DNA from: Bosea sp. ANAM02
GTDB lineage: Bacteria > Pseudomonadota > Alphaproteobacteria > Rhizobiales > Beijerinckiaceae
Assembly (NCBI RefSeq): GCF_011764485.1
Contig: NZ_AP022848.1
Coordinates: 3,686,001-3,750,000 of the forward strand
Length of the DNA stretch: 64,000 nt
Direction of reading: 5' to 3'
The notes under the pieces are model-generated. The model was not told the DNA's origin, searched no databases, and saw only the letters and a list, made by a program, of their open reading frames with translations. A program made the position numbers and the translations under genes. Shown here piece by piece: positions 16,872 to 26,514 of this stretch (position 1 is its first letter; each line of letters starts with the position of its first letter).

Positions 16872-18278
16872 ATGTCTGCAATCGCCGTATCACGCTCCGA
16901 TCATCCCTGGCTCGCCGAGGCGCGGGCCATGCTCGCCCTGTGCTGGCCGATGGTGCTGACCAATGTCGCGCAGACCGCGATGACGGCGACCGATGTCGTG
17001 ATGATGGGACAGCTCGGTCCCGATGCGCTGGCGGCGGGTGCGCTCGGCACCAATCTCTACAATGCCGCGCTGATCTTCGGCATCGGCGCGATGGGTGCGG
17101 TGGCGCCGATGCTCGCGATCGAGCTCGGCCGCAACCGGCATGCGGTGCGCGATCTACGCCGCACCGTCCGGCAGGGCCTCTGGGCGGCGACGACCATGGT
17201 CGGGCCGATGTGGCTCTTCCTCTGGCAGGCCGAGTTCATCCTGCGGGCGATGGGCCAGGACCCGGCCCTGTCGCAGGCGGCCGCATCCTATGTCCACACG
17301 CTGCAATGGAGCCTTTTCCCCTTCTTCCTCTATCTGTGCCTGCGCGGCTTCGTCGCGGCGCTGCAGCGGCCGCGCTGGGCCTTCATCGTCGTGCTCTTCG
17401 CGGTGGTGTTCAACGCCTTCGCCAACTGGTGCCTGATGTTCGGGCGGCTCGGCTTCCCGGCGCTCGGCCTGCCGGGATCGGGACTGGCGACGGCGATATC
17501 CTCCACCCTGATGTTCCTCGGACTCGCGCTCGTCGTCTCGCTCGACCGGCGCTTCCGGCGCTATCAGGTCTTCGGCCGCTTCTGGGTGCCGGATTGGCCG
17601 CGCTATCGCGCCTTCTGGCGCATGGGGCTGCCGATCTCGCTGACGCTCTCGTTCGAATCGCTGATCTTCTACGGCGCCGCCTTCATGATGGGGCTGATCG
17701 GATCGACGGCGCTGGCCGCCCACGCCATCGCGATCCAGATCGCCTCGCTCGCCTTCATGGTGCCGCTCGGCATCGGCCAGGCGGGAACCGTGCGCGTCGG
17801 ACGCGCCTTCGGCGCCGGCGACAAGGAGGGCATCCGGCGTGCCGGGATGATGGCACTGATCCTGGCGCTGAGCTTCATGTGCTTCACGGCGCTGCTGATG
17901 GCGACCGTGCCGCACTGGCTGATCGCGCCCTTCCTCGACCGCTCGAAGCCCGGCGCGGAGGCCGTCGCCCAGATCGCCACGGTCTTCCTGTTCTATGCAG
18001 CGGTCTTCCAGATCGCCGATGGCGCGCAGGTGATCGGCTCGTCGATCCTGCGCGGCCTCGGGGACACGCGCCTGCCGATGATCCTCGCCGGCATCGGCTA
18101 TTGGGGTATCGGCCTGCCTTTGTCGGCCGTTCTCGGCTTCATGACGCCGCTCGCGGGCAGCGGCATCTGGATCGGGCTGGTGACCGGGCTTACGGTCGTC
18201 GCCGTGATGATGCTCTGGCGCTGGTGGGACCGCGAGCGGCTTGGACTGCTCAAGGGCCTGCGCATCGCGCGCTTCTGA
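16872..18278 (+). CDS. MATE family efflux transporter
   Basis: This integral membrane protein of 468 residues has about twelve hydrophobic helices in two homologous halves (two MatE domains). The first half begins EARAMLALCWPMVLTNVAQTA and includes AATDVVMMGQLG-like residues. The second begins near FWRMGLPISLTLSFESLIF. MATE proteins expel cationic drugs or metabolites in exchange for sodium ions or protons. Basic residues end the protein, as expected for an inside C-terminus. It is transcribed away from the carbamoylase gene, and its stop codon abuts the end of the chemoreceptor gene on the other strand. Confidence 0.93.
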   Translation: MSAIAVSRSDHPWLAEARAMLALCWPMVLTNVAQTAMTATDVVMMGQLGPDALAAGALGTNLYNAALIFGIGAMGAVAPMLAIELGRNRHAVRDLRRTVRQGLWAATTMVGPMWLFLWQAEFILRAMGQDPALSQAAASYVHTLQWSLFPFFLYLCLRGFVAALQRPRWAFIVVLFAVVFNAFANWCLMFGRLGFPALGLPGSGLATAISSTLMFLGLALVVSLDRRFRRYQVFGRFWVPDWPRYRAFWRMGLPISLTLSFESLIFYGAAFMMGLIGSTALAAHAIAIQIASLAFMVPLGIGQAGTVRVGRAFGAGDKEGIRRAGMMALILALSFMCFTALLMATVPHWLIAPFLDRSKPGAEAVAQIATVFLFYAAVFQIADGAQVIGSSILRGLGDTRLPMILAGIGYWGIGLPLSAVLGFMTPLAGSGIWIGLVTGLTVVAVMMLWRWWDRERLGLLKGLRIARF

Positions 18279-20315
18279 TCAGAACTCCTCCCATCCCGAA
18301 TCGCTGGCCCGTCCGCTGCCGCCATTGGCGACCTTGCGCGGGGCGGGGGTGGAGCGGGACTGGACGAAGGCCGCCTCGGCGAGCTGGCGCAGGCGCTCCG
18401 GCTCGCCGGAGGTCGCGGCGGCGACGGGAGCGGGCCGCGCGGCCCGGACCGGCGCCTTCGCACGCGCCGTCGCGGCCGGCTGGGCGTAGGTCCCCTGGCC
18501 GGAAGCCTCGCGGCCGGTGCGGAAGGTCGCGACCAGCGCGTTGAGCTGCTCGATCCGGCCGGACAGCGAGCCGGCCGAGGCCGCGCTCTGCTCGGAGAGG
18601 GCCGCGTTCTGCTGGGTCATCTCGTCGAGATGGGCGACGGCCTGGCTCATCTCGTCGATGCCGTTGGCCTGCTCGCCCGAGGCGGCCGAGATGTCGGCGA
18701 TGGTGGCCGCCACCTTCTGCGAGGCTTCGAGGATGCGCGCGAGCTGGTCGCCGGCCTGGCGCACCAGCTTCACGCCCTCGCCGACCTCGGCGTTCGACGA
18801 GGAGATCAGCCCCGAGATGTCCTTGGCCGCCTCGCCCGAGCGCTGCGCCAGCGTGCGGACTTCGGACGCCACCACCGCGAAGCCCTTGCCGGCCTCGCCG
18901 GCGCGCGCCGCCTCGACCGCGGCGTTGAGCGCGAGCAGGTTGGTCTGGAAGGCGATATCGTCGATCACGCGGATGATGTCGGAGATCTTCTGCGAGGCGG
19001 TCTCGATCCGGGCCATGGCGTCGACCGCCTGGCCGGCGATAGCGCCGCCGTTCTGGGCGGCCTGCATCGCCTCGTCGGCGATCCTTGCCGCATCCTTCGA
19101 GGCCTGGGCCGAGGCCTTGACCGAGGCTGCGAGCTCCTCGGTCGTCGCCGCGGTCTCCTCCAGCGAGGAGGCCTGCTCCTCGGTGCGCTTCGACAGGTCG
19201 TCGGCGCCCATGTTGATCTCGCGGGCGGCAAGCCCGACATCCGCGGACGTCGTCTGGATCGTCGCCACCGTGTCCGAGAGACGGTCGACCGTCTCGTTGA
19301 AGTCGTCGCGCAGCTTGACATAGGCCGCCGGCATCTCGGCCTCGATGCGATGGCGCAGATCGCCTTGCGAGAGGGCCGAAAGCCCCTCGGCCAAGGCTCC
19401 GACGACCTGCTCAAGCTCCTGGGCCTGCTCCATCTGCTGGCGCGCCGCGGCCTGCCGCTGCGCCTCCGTCTGACGGCGGGTTTCGCCCATCAGCTCGGCC
19501 TGCGCCGTGGCGTCCTGTTCCAGCCTGACCTTCTCGACCGAAGCCTGGCGCAGCACTTCGACGGCGCCGGCCATGGCGCCGAACTCGCTGCCGCCGCCGA
19601 AGACGGGAACCGGCGTATCGAGATCGCCCTCGGCAAGGCGCCTCAGGGCCGCGCTCAGGCTGCCGAGAGGCTTCATCATGCGGCGCACCAGCCAGAACAG
19701 CAGCCCGGCCGCGACGGCCGCGATTGCCAGGCCGGCGATGACGTTGGCGCGGATCATCTCCCCGATGACGGTGAGGAACTCCTCCTGCTTGATGCCGACA
19801 TACAGGATGCCGATCACATTGCCGTCGGACTTCTGGACAATCGGCTCATAGATCGTGAAATAGGGCACGCCGAGAATATCGGCAGCACCGGAATAGGTCC
19901 GCTTTTCCTTGAAGACGGCGTCAAAAGCCGGTCCCTGCGCCAGCTTTGTCCCGACCGCCCGCGTACCGTCGGGCTTGGCGACGTTCGTCGTCACCCGGGT
20001 GTCGCCCATGAAGACGGTGGCCGTCCCGCCCGAGAGCGCCTTCACCTTGTCGACCGCGGCGAAATTGCCGTTCACGCTTTCGCTGCCGAAGAAAAGCTTG
20101 CCATCCTCGAGCCGCGGCTCGCCCTTGGCGAGGAGAATGTCGCGCAGCAGGTTGATGTTGATAGCCAGACTCGACTGGGCGCGCTCGCGCATCGCATTGT
20201 CGGCAGCGCGCAGCGACACCGCGACCGAGGCGGCGACGGCCACTCCTACGATCAGCACGGCCAGTATCGCCAGGCGTGTCGCGATCGGAAGGCGCAGCGA
20301 AGGCAGCTTCAGCAT
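18279..20315 (-). CDS. methyl-accepting chemotaxis protein with periplasmic cache domain and C-terminal CheR-type pentapeptide
   Basis: This 678-residue transmembrane chemoreceptor has a first helix at about residues 12-35. A periplasmic single-cache-like domain follows at about residues 35-185 (motifs [14 protein letters not shown] and [16 protein letters not shown]). Then come a second helix near 195-220, HAMP near 220-270 and a long coiled coil with the signalling hairpin [19 protein letters not shown]. The last five residues are GWEEF, resembling the xWxxF tail that tethers CheR and CheB on high-abundance receptors. The start at 20315 follows AGGAG at ten bases. The ligand is unknown; cache domains of this type often bind small organic acids. 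Confidence 0.93.
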   Translation of the reverse strand: MLKLPSLRLPIATRLAILAVLIVGVAVAASVAVSLRAADNAMRERAQSSLAININLLRDILLAKGEPRLEDGKLFFGSESVNGNFAAVDKVKALSGGTATVFMGDTRVTTNVAKPDGTRAVGTKLAQGPAFDAVFKEKRTYSGAADILGVPYFTIYEPIVQKSDGNVIGILYVGIKQEEFLTVIGEMIRANVIAGLAIAAVAAGLLFWLVRRMMKPLGSLSAALRRLAEGDLDTPVPVFGGGSEFGAMAGAVEVLRQASVEKVRLEQDATAQAELMGETRRQTEAQRQAAARQQMEQAQELEQVVGALAEGLSALSQGDLRHRIEAEMPAAYVKLRDDFNETVDRLSDTVATIQTTSADVGLAAREINMGADDLSKRTEEQASSLEETAATTEELAASVKASAQASKDAARIADEAMQAAQNGGAIAGQAVDAMARIETASQKISDIIRVIDDIAFQTNLLALNAAVEAARAGEAGKGFAVVASEVRTLAQRSGEAAKDISGLISSSNAEVGEGVKLVRQAGDQLARILEASQKVAATIADISAASGEQANGIDEMSQAVAHLDEMTQQNAALSEQSAASAGSLSGRIEQLNALVATFRTGREASGQGTYAQPAATARAKAPVRAARPAPVAAATSGEPERLRQLAEAAFVQSRSTPAPRKVANGGSGRASDSGWEEF

Positions 20316-20477
20316 GGAGCCCCATCTCCTAAAAGAGCGATGTCGTACGGCGGATCGTCGCGGCGGCACGCCGGCGGCAAGACATAGGCATAGGCGGCAG
20401 GCGATGGTCGAAGCTCGAAGACGTGCTCAGGATTCCGCGAATCCGATGTAGAGCAGGCGCCGATCACCAACAGAACG

Positions 20478-20493
20478 GGCTCAATATTGAGCC
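20478..20493. promoter_or_regulatory. Perfect 16-base palindrome upstream of the chemoreceptor gene
   Basis: GGCTCAATATTGAGCC lies about 165 bases upstream of the chemoreceptor start, in an AT-richer pocket of an otherwise GC-rich region. The region between the chemoreceptor start and the L,D-transpeptidase start (20316-20744) holds no gene I can support. The palindrome is a candidate operator for either divergent gene. Confidence 0.4.
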
Positions 20494-20744
20494 TTAACGT
20501 CAAAAAATATTTAACTGCCGGAGTATGCGCGCGGCCGAGGTCCGGCAGTCTCGCGATGGCAGGCCTTGTCTTCGGCTACGGCGCCCCTGTTGCGTGATCG
20601 CAACAGACGCCAGCCGCCACAATTCCGCCACATCGCGTTCACCCCAAGGCCATCTCGGCAACCTTGAAAAGGGTCAGCACGGCGCATGGAACCACGGCGC
20701 CGTTCAGCCGTTCATTCTTGCCCGTAACGCCGAGTTGCCCGTCG

Positions 20745-21506
20745 ATGTCCCCCGTCCGTCCGTCCGCCTCTCCCCTCGCCCGGCCGACCCGCCGCGTTTT
20801 CGCGGCGCTCAGCCCGCTCTTCCTCGCAGCCTGCGTCAGCCAGCGCCAGCAGCCCATCGAGGCCGCAGCCTATCAGGGCCCGCATATCAGCGCCGAGTAT
20901 CTGGCGATGTATGGCGAGCGGCCGGATGAGCAGCATCCGCTGCCGGCGACGGACCTTTCGGAAGTCGAGCCGCAGTTCCTGCGCCGCATCGTCTCCTACC
21001 CGACCCGCGAGCAGCCCGGCACGATCGTCGTCGATACCGACAACCGCTATCTCTATCTCGTGATGGAAGGCGGGCGCGCCGTCCGCTACGGCATCGGCGT
21101 CGGCAAGCAGGGCATGTCCTGGCGCGGCCGCGCCACGGTCGCCCGCAAGGCGCAGTGGCCGCGCTGGACACCGACGCCGGCGATGATCGCCCGCGAGCCG
21201 GAGCGCAACGCACCCTGGGCCGGCGGCATGGCCGGAGGCCTCGAGAATCCGCTCGGCGCCCGCGCCCTCTATCTCTACCAGGGCGGCCGCGACACGCTCT
21301 ACCGCATCCATGGCACCTCCGAGCCGTGGTCGATCGGCAAGTCGGTGTCCTCGGGCTGCATCCGCCTGTTCAACCAGGACATCATCGACCTCTACAATCG
21401 CGTCCCGACCGGCACCACCGTCGTGGTGCTGAACCGCGGCACGCTGCAGGCGCCGTCCGAGGTCGACGAGATGCCGCCGCCGGACGACGATTTCGGCAGC
21501 ATCTGA
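20745..21506 (+). CDS. L,D-transpeptidase (YkuD domain), probable lipoprotein
   Basis: This 253-residue cell-wall enzyme begins with a short basic N-terminus and a hydrophobic stretch ending LFLAACVSQ. That is lipobox-like, so it is probably a lipoprotein in the periplasm. The YkuD domain occupies about residues 85-235, with the active site [19 protein letters not shown] holding the catalytic Cys and conserved His. Such enzymes make 3-3 cross-links in peptidoglycan or attach proteins to it. The frame is open upstream with a TTG at 20664, but the ATG at 20745 gives the expected signal sequence. No strong ribosome-binding site is visible, so the start is moderately certain. Confidence 0.88.
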   Translation: MSPVRPSASPLARPTRRVFAALSPLFLAACVSQRQQPIEAAAYQGPHISAEYLAMYGERPDEQHPLPATDLSEVEPQFLRRIVSYPTREQPGTIVVDTDNRYLYLVMEGGRAVRYGIGVGKQGMSWRGRATVARKAQWPRWTPTPAMIAREPERNAPWAGGMAGGLENPLGARALYLYQGGRDTLYRIHGTSEPWSIGKSVSSGCIRLFNQDIIDLYNRVPTGTTVVVLNRGTLQAPSEVDEMPPPDDDFGSI

Positions 21507-21602
21507 GGCCTGCAACGTCGCGCCGACGCCTTGATACCGTCACAGGCCGATCCCACCTCTTGAGCGCGGCGCAACCGCGCCGCGCAACGAGAGGAGATGA
21601 CG

Positions 21603-22385
21603 ATGACGCCGCAAGAACGCGACGTGATCGCCGGGATTTTCGACCGCCTTCGGCAGGCGGCCAATCAGCCCCGCGACCCCGAGGCTGAGAATTTCATTGC
21701 GGAACGCCTGCGCGAGCAGCCCTACGCGCCCTATGCCATGGCGCAGGCGGTCTATGTGCAGGAACAGGCGCTCGCCAACCTGAACCAGCAGGTCGAGAGC
21801 CTGCAGGCGCAATTGCGCGAGGCGCAGGCTCGCGCCAGCGAGGCGGCCCAGCCGCAGGCCGGCGGCTTCCTGTCCGGCATCTTCGGCGGCGGATCGGTGC
21901 CGCGTACCGGCTCGGTTCCACCCGTACCGCCGCGCGCCGACGCTGCCGCGCCGTCCGGCGTCTGGAACACGCAGCCGCAGGCGCAAGTCGCCGCCCCGGC
22001 GCAGGCTATGCCGATTCAGGCGCAAGCCCAGCCCGGCCCGTGGAGCAACCAGCCGCAGCAGCAAGCCCGCGGCGGCGGCTTCATGGCGAGCGCGCTGACC
22101 ACGGCGGCCGGCGTGGCGGGCGGCATGATGCTCGGCAATGTGCTGACCAACGCCTTCGGCGGCGGCAGCAAGCCCGCGACCCAGACCGCGAGCGACACCG
22201 GCGCGAGCTCAAGTCCGGCTGCGCCGCAGCAGGCGGCTGCCGACCAGAGCGCCAGCGCCCAGCCCGCTCAGGATGGCGGCTATGGCCAGGGCTATGACGG
22301 CGAGGCCAATTACCAGAGCGCCAACTATGATGACGCCGACCCCGGCTTCGACGATGGCGGCGGAGACGACGACAGCTGGGTCTGA
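21603..22385 (+). CDS. DUF2076 domain-containing protein
   Basis: This 260-residue protein begins MTPQERDVIAGIFDRLRQAA. A coiled-coil region (LNQQVESLQAQLREAQA) follows, then a low-complexity Pro/Ala/Gln-rich linker, a Gly-rich hydrophobic stretch (TTAAGVAGGMMLGNVLTNAF) and an acidic tail rich in Asp, Gly and Tyr. This is the layout of DUF2076 proteins, a family of unknown function common in alphaproteobacteria. Two ATGs lie six bases apart. The second, at 21603, is better spaced from AGGAG at 21592-21596. The gene follows the L,D-transpeptidase and ends before a strong terminator, so the pair may form one envelope-related unit. Confidence 0.85.
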   Translation: MTPQERDVIAGIFDRLRQAANQPRDPEAENFIAERLREQPYAPYAMAQAVYVQEQALANLNQQVESLQAQLREAQARASEAAQPQAGGFLSGIFGGGSVPRTGSVPPVPPRADAAAPSGVWNTQPQAQVAAPAQAMPIQAQAQPGPWSNQPQQQARGGGFMASALTTAAGVAGGMMLGNVLTNAFGGGSKPATQTASDTGASSSPAAPQQAAADQSASAQPAQDGGYGQGYDGEANYQSANYDDADPGFDDGGGDDDSWV

Positions 22386-22427
22386 TCGTCCGCGTCGATC
22401 TGCGCTGGTAGCCGTGACAGTCAAGGA

Positions 22428-22458
22428 AAGCCCGCCTCACGGAGGCGGGCTTTTTTTT
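22428..22458 (+). terminator. Rho-independent terminator after the DUF2076 gene
   Basis: The stem AGCCCGCCT / AGGCGGGCT, with a five-base loop, is followed by eight T residues. It lies 43 bases after the DUF2076 stop and separates that unit from mbfA. Confidence 0.92.
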
Positions 22459-22496
22459 GCGCCTGAGGCCATTGTCGATGCCCTGGCCTATTTAAC

Positions 22497-22511
22497 TTAG
22501 AATTATTCTAA
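22497..22511. promoter_or_regulatory. Irr-type iron control element (ICE-like palindrome) upstream of mbfA
   Basis: TTAGAATTATTCTAA is a perfect palindrome (TTAGAA-N3-TTCTAA) lying 15-29 bases upstream of the mbfA start. It matches the rhizobial ICE motif bound by the heme-responsive regulator Irr, as I remember that motif. In Bradyrhizobium and Agrobacterium, Irr represses mbfA when iron is low. Its position at the promoter or early transcript fits repression. Confidence 0.75.
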
Positions 22512-22525
22512 TCTATCATGCAATC

Positions 22526-23482
22526 ATGAAACGCGTCACCGATCTCTCCGAAGACGAAATCCTGGCCCTGGCCATCGCGAACGAGGAGGAGGATGCCCGC
22601 ATCTACCTCTCCTTCGCACAGCGATTGCGCGCGAACTATCCGCATTCGGCGGCGATGTTCGAGGAGATGGCCGCCGAGGAAAAGGGCCATCGCCACAGTC
22701 TGCTTGCGCTCTATGAAAGCCGCTTCGGCAAGGAACTGCCGCTCATCACCCGGCAGGACGTGAAAGGTTTCCTGAAGCGTAATCCGGTCTGGCTGCACGA
22801 GGATCTGCAGCTCGACGCGGCGCGCCGGCATGCTGCCCTGATGGAACTCGAAGCGAGTCGCTTCTACGCCGATGCGGCCAAGCGCGCCCTCGATACGGGC
22901 ACCCGCAAACTTCTCGCCGACCTCGCAGAAGCGGAACGTGGCCATGAAAGCATGGCCGAGCGGCTTGGCGAAGAGCTCAGGACCTCCGGCGCGGCGGACG
23001 AGGAGGAAGAGACGCGCAAGCGGCTCTTCGTGCTCCAGATCGTCCAGCCGGCGCTGGCCGGGCTGATCGACGGCTCGGTCTCGACACTGGCGCCGATCTT
23101 CGCCGCCGCCTTCGCCACGCATGATTCCTGGAACGCCTTCGTCGTCGGCCTTGCCGCCTCGATCGGCGCCGGCATCAGCATGGGCCTGACGGAAGCGCTT
23201 TCCGACGACGGCATCGTGACCGGGCGCGGCCATCCCTGGGTGCGCGGGGCGGCCTGCGGCCTCGCCACGACGATCGGCGGCCTCGGCCACACCCTGCCCT
23301 ACCTGATTCCCGATTTCTGGCTGGCGACCGCGATCGCAGGCATCATCGTCGCCTGCGAACTGGTGGTGATCGCCTGGGTGCGCTGGCGCTACATGGAAAC
23401 GCCCTTCGCCTCGGCGATCGTCCAGATCGTGATCGGCGGCCTGGCGGTGCTGGCCGTCGGTATCCTGATCGGCAGTTCCTGA
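22526..23482 (+). CDS. mbfA: membrane-bound ferritin-like iron exporter MbfA (rubrerythrin-VIT1 fusion)
   Basis: This 318-residue fusion has a ferritin-like di-iron domain at residues 1-150, with helices carrying [29 protein letters not shown] and [11 protein letters not shown]. Its C-terminal VIT1/CCC1-like membrane domain occupies residues 165-318 ([20 protein letters not shown] and about five helices). MbfA exports iron from the cytoplasm and protects against iron and peroxide stress in rhizobia and Agrobacterium. The metal-binding Glu and His residues expected for the ferritin-like domain are present. An ICE-like palindrome just upstream suggests Irr control. The gene appears to be transcribed alone. 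Confidence 0.93.
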   Translation: MKRVTDLSEDEILALAIANEEEDARIYLSFAQRLRANYPHSAAMFEEMAAEEKGHRHSLLALYESRFGKELPLITRQDVKGFLKRNPVWLHEDLQLDAARRHAALMELEASRFYADAAKRALDTGTRKLLADLAEAERGHESMAERLGEELRTSGAADEEEETRKRLFVLQIVQPALAGLIDGSVSTLAPIFAAAFATHDSWNAFVVGLAASIGAGISMGLTEALSDDGIVTGRGHPWVRGAACGLATTIGGLGHTLPYLIPDFWLATAIAGIIVACELVVIAWVRWRYMETPFASAIVQIVIGGLAVLAVGILIGSS

Positions 23483-23486
23483 GCGC

Positions 23487-24302
23487 TCAGATCACCAGCA
23501 CCTTGGCGCCGACGCGGACGCGCTCATAGAGATCGGTGACGTCGTCATTGGTCATGCGGATGCAGCCCGAGGATACCGCCTGCCCGATCGTGTTCGGCTC
23601 ATTGGTGCCGTGGATGCGGTAGAGAGTCGAGCCGAGATACATCGCGCGCGCGCCCATCGGGTTGTCGGGGCCGCCGGCCATGAAGCGCGGCAGGTCCGGC
23701 CGGCGCTTCAGCATCTCGGCCGGGGGCGTCCAGCTCGGCCATTCCGCCTTGCGGGTGATCGTCTTCATGCCGGCCCAGGAGAAGCCCGGCCGGCCGACTC
23801 CGATGCCGTAGCGCATCGCCCGTCCGCCCGGCTGCACCAGGAAGAGGAAACGCTGCGGCGTGTCGATGATGATCGTGCCCGGCTTGTGCGGGCCGTCATA
23901 GGCGACTTCCTGCTTGCGGAAGCGCGGATCGACGATGTGCTGGATGCCCTGCTGCGGTTCGACCGGCTCGCCAAGCGCAGCCATGCGGCGGCCGGCGCGA
24001 GGCTGGCGTGCCGCCTCGAACGGATCGGGCTCGTAGCCGCCTTGCGGCTGCACGCGCTGGCCGTAGGCGTAGCCGCCCGGGCGGTTATAGACCGCGCCGC
24101 CGCGACCATAGGGCGTGGGATCGCGGCCGGTCATCAGCATCTCGATGAAACCGCCGCCATAATTGCCGCGCCCGCCTGAAGCCATCGGGTCGTTCGGCGC
24201 GGCGTAGCCGTAATTCTGGCGATAGCCCTGCGCGAGGGCCGGGCCGGCCATCGCCAAGGCCCCGGCAAGGGCAAAAAACGGGAGGGCAATCTTTCGACGC
24301 AT
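23487..24302 (-). CDS. L,D-transpeptidase (YkuD domain) with signal peptide
   Basis: This 271-residue periplasmic enzyme starts MRRKIALPFFALAGALAMAG, with a cleavage site near PALAQG. A Gly/Tyr/Arg-rich linker follows (about residues 27-110), and then a YkuD domain with the active site HGTNEPNTIGQAVSSGCIR. It is the second L,D-transpeptidase within 3 kb. The catalytic regions are alike but the N-terminal halves differ, so they probably work at different places or times in the cell wall. The ATG at 24302 gives a clean signal peptide, although the frame is open upstream. Its end faces the mbfA stop four bases away. Confidence 0.92.
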   Translation of the reverse strand: MRRKIALPFFALAGALAMAGPALAQGYRQNYGYAAPNDPMASGGRGNYGGGFIEMLMTGRDPTPYGRGGAVYNRPGGYAYGQRVQPQGGYEPDPFEAARQPRAGRRMAALGEPVEPQQGIQHIVDPRFRKQEVAYDGPHKPGTIIIDTPQRFLFLVQPGGRAMRYGIGVGRPGFSWAGMKTITRKAEWPSWTPPAEMLKRRPDLPRFMAGGPDNPMGARAMYLGSTLYRIHGTNEPNTIGQAVSSGCIRMTNDDVTDLYERVRVGAKVLVI

Positions 24303-24479
24303 GACGCGGGTACTCTCGACATCGACTGCCGGAAGCCTGCGGCGCGCCCTGAAAGGAATGGTGAATCGTTGACTCTCAGGCGCGGAAACCGGCCTCAACC
24401 TGGGCAATTCGCGGAATTAACCTTAGCGAGCGGTCAAGCGACAGGGTAAAGGAAGCCTTGCTGGCGCGGCCTTGCCGCT

Positions 24480-25910
24480 TCACCGGCGCGCGGAGCGCCA
24501 GGCGAGCCAGCGCAGCTTCAGGCCGGTGCGCCAGCGGCCGACATCGCAGGCCAGGATCACCGCCGCATAGACCATGCCGCCGAGCCCGATCTGGAGCGGC
24601 AGTTCCAGCGGCACCGGCAGCGCGCCCCGCAGCGGCCAGATCGCGAGCCCCATCGCGAGGCCGGCGGCCAGAACGCAGGCGATCTCGCGCAATGGCGGGA
24701 GAACCGGCAATGCGCGCAGCGCGACCACCGCCATGACCAGAAGCGCCGTCAGGTAGGCGGCGCTTTGCGCGATCGAGACCATCGCCGGCGCAAGCATTCC
24801 CGGCAGCGCGAAGATGAGGGCGAGATTGACGGCGAGCCCGATCAGGGATGCAAGGATCGCGACGAGCGTGCGCTTCGCCAACAGAAAGACGGGCGCGAGT
24901 CCGGCCTGAAACAGCGCGATCGCCGCGAAACCCGGCAGCAGCAGCGCCATATGGCCGGCGAAATGGCCGCGGAAGCTCGCAGGGACGAAAAGCCGCTCGA
25001 AGGCGGGCAGGATCAGCCAGAAGCCGAGCGCGACGGGCAGCACGCAGGCGACAACGACGACCATGTTGCGGGCGATGCGCTTCTGCGCGGCGACGCGCCC
25101 GCGCGTTTCGTCGAGGCGAATGACCTCGCGCAGCAGCACGATCTCCAGCATCGTGGCCAGCACGGGGAAGAGCCGCAGGCCGATATCCGAGGCCAGCGAG
25201 AAATAGCCGGCCTCGGCGAAACCGTGGCTTTCGGCCAGGATGGCGCGATTCAACAACGGGATCGCGGCATAGACCGCGTTGCCCGCGACCAGCGGCAGAG
25301 CGTAGCGGGCGAAATTGCGCATCAGGTCCGTGCGGAACGGGCCGGATGCCGGCCGGGCATCGGTCAGCCGGCCGCGGTTGGCGAGAACCGCCGCGACCAC
25401 GCTCAGCACGCCGCCGAGCAGGACGATCACGGGATCGCGGGTCCACCAGGCGCCACCGACCATCAACAGCAGGGCCGCGACGCTGCGGACGAGAACGAGC
25501 CGGGCATAGGCCGCGTCGAGGAAGCGGGCGCGGGCGATGGCCGCGTGATAGTCGAACCAGCCGGCGGCGACGCCGCCCGCGACCGAAACGATCAGCAGCG
25601 CCGCCGGCAGCCCGGTATCGACACCCGCCAGCATAGCCGCCGCCAGAAGGGCTGAGAGCGACAGGCCGACCCCGGCGAAGAGCAGATCGAGCGTCGCCCG
25701 GACGCCGGGATCGCTCTCCCGGCTCTGGAGCGAATAGAAGCGGACGACGGAGAGCTTCAGCCAGTCGAGCAGGGCCGTGTTGACGAGCACGACGGTCGCC
25801 GCGCCGATGGCATAGAGCCCGAAGGCCTCCGGCCCGAGGAACAGGGCGACGAGCAGCCCGAGCACGAAGTTCAGCCCGGCATTGACGATGAAAGGCAGAA
25901 GAACGGTCAT
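24480..25910 (-). CDS. oligosaccharide flippase / polysaccharide biosynthesis membrane protein
   Basis: This 476-residue, strongly hydrophobic protein has about twelve to fourteen predicted helices. It begins with FIVNAGLNFVLGLLVALFLG, the opening of Wzx/polysaccharide-synthesis transporters of the MOP superfamily. Sequence in the middle (FARYALPLVAGNAVYAAIPLLN) matches the second half of that fold. Such proteins flip lipid-linked sugars across the inner membrane. No glycosyltransferase or polymerase gene is close, so the sugar is unknown. The start at 25910 follows GAAGG at short spacing. The bases upstream, to 26019, hold no gene I can support. Confidence 0.85.
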   Translation of the reverse strand: MTVLLPFIVNAGLNFVLGLLVALFLGPEAFGLYAIGAATVVLVNTALLDWLKLSVVRFYSLQSRESDPGVRATLDLLFAGVGLSLSALLAAAMLAGVDTGLPAALLIVSVAGGVAAGWFDYHAAIARARFLDAAYARLVLVRSVAALLLMVGGAWWTRDPVIVLLGGVLSVVAAVLANRGRLTDARPASGPFRTDLMRNFARYALPLVAGNAVYAAIPLLNRAILAESHGFAEAGYFSLASDIGLRLFPVLATMLEIVLLREVIRLDETRGRVAAQKRIARNMVVVVACVLPVALGFWLILPAFERLFVPASFRGHFAGHMALLLPGFAAIALFQAGLAPVFLLAKRTLVAILASLIGLAVNLALIFALPGMLAPAMVSIAQSAAYLTALLVMAVVALRALPVLPPLREIACVLAAGLAMGLAIWPLRGALPVPLELPLQIGLGGMVYAAVILACDVGRWRTGLKLRWLAWRSARR

Positions 25911-26019
25911 CGTGCCTTCATCCCGTTCCGGTCTTCACGCTGCCACGGCCGGTCGCCGGGTCGGGGTCGCATCCGCTTTTCTTCAATGCGGACCGATCTC
26001 CGCTTGGCTCGGCAGTGCT

Positions 26020-26202
26020 CTACCGGAACAGGTCACCCGTCTTGGGATTGACCTGCCGGTGATGGGCTTTCGATGGCTTCGCCAACCCGCCTTGCTTTCG
26101 TCCACCGCGCCGGGTCGCGCCGACGAAGAAGATGGCAACGGCGCTCGCGATGATCAGCAGCATCGCCATCAACGCCATCAGGTTCACCCATCCTGCCGAC
26201 AT
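26020..26202 (-). CDS. small single-span membrane protein
   Basis: This 60-residue protein has one hydrophobic helix (LMALMAMLLIIASAVAIFF) at about residues 8-26. A basic Gly/Arg/Lys-rich tail follows, ending VNPKTGDLFR. The ATG at 26202 is preceded by GGGAG at four bases. I do not recognise a family. The codon pattern fits a translated gene, and a second small membrane protein follows the same plan just upstream. The function is unknown. Confidence 0.55.
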   Translation of the reverse strand: MSAGWVNLMALMAMLLIIASAVAIFFVGATRRGGRKQGGLAKPSKAHHRQVNPKTGDLFR

Positions 26203-26232
26203 CTCGCTCCCAGCCTCCGCTCCGCTGTCGCT

Positions 26233-26439
26233 TCAGTAGCCCAGCCACGCCGTGATGAGAACAGCGGCGGCGAACAAGGCGATGAACACGGCGCCGAACA
26301 GCTTGAAGTCACGGTCGTCATGGCTGGAGACCATCCTGTCATAGGCTTCATCGCCCATGGCCTTGCGGGCCAGCCGCTCCCGCAGCAGGCGTCTCGCCTC
26401 GTTAGGCTCGTGCTGCATCTGCTTGTCGTATCCGGGCAT
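26233..26439 (-). CDS. small single-span membrane protein
   Basis: This 68-residue protein has a charged N-terminal half (NEARRLLRERLARKAMGDEAY) and one C-terminal helix (FGAVFIALFAAAVLITAWLG). It looks like a tail-anchored or small inner-membrane protein. A strong ribosome-binding site (CGGAGGAG) lies just before the ATG, which makes translation likely. Thirty bases separate it from the next small gene on the same strand, so the two are probably co-expressed. I do not recognise a family. Confidence 0.65.
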   Translation of the reverse strand: MPGYDKQMQHEPNEARRLLRERLARKAMGDEAYDRMVSSHDDRDFKLFGAVFIALFAAAVLITAWLGY

Positions 26440-26514
26440 GGCTCCTCCGTGGCGCGATCCGGACTTCGGGCGGGCTTCCGGCCGAGGCCAGCATCACGGA
26501 TCACGGGCGCGCCG

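Noticed and set aside
15584..18544. 986-codon plus-strand frame spanning three genes
   Set aside because: It overlaps the M20 hydrolase, MATE and receptor genes in a wrong frame and shows no domain.
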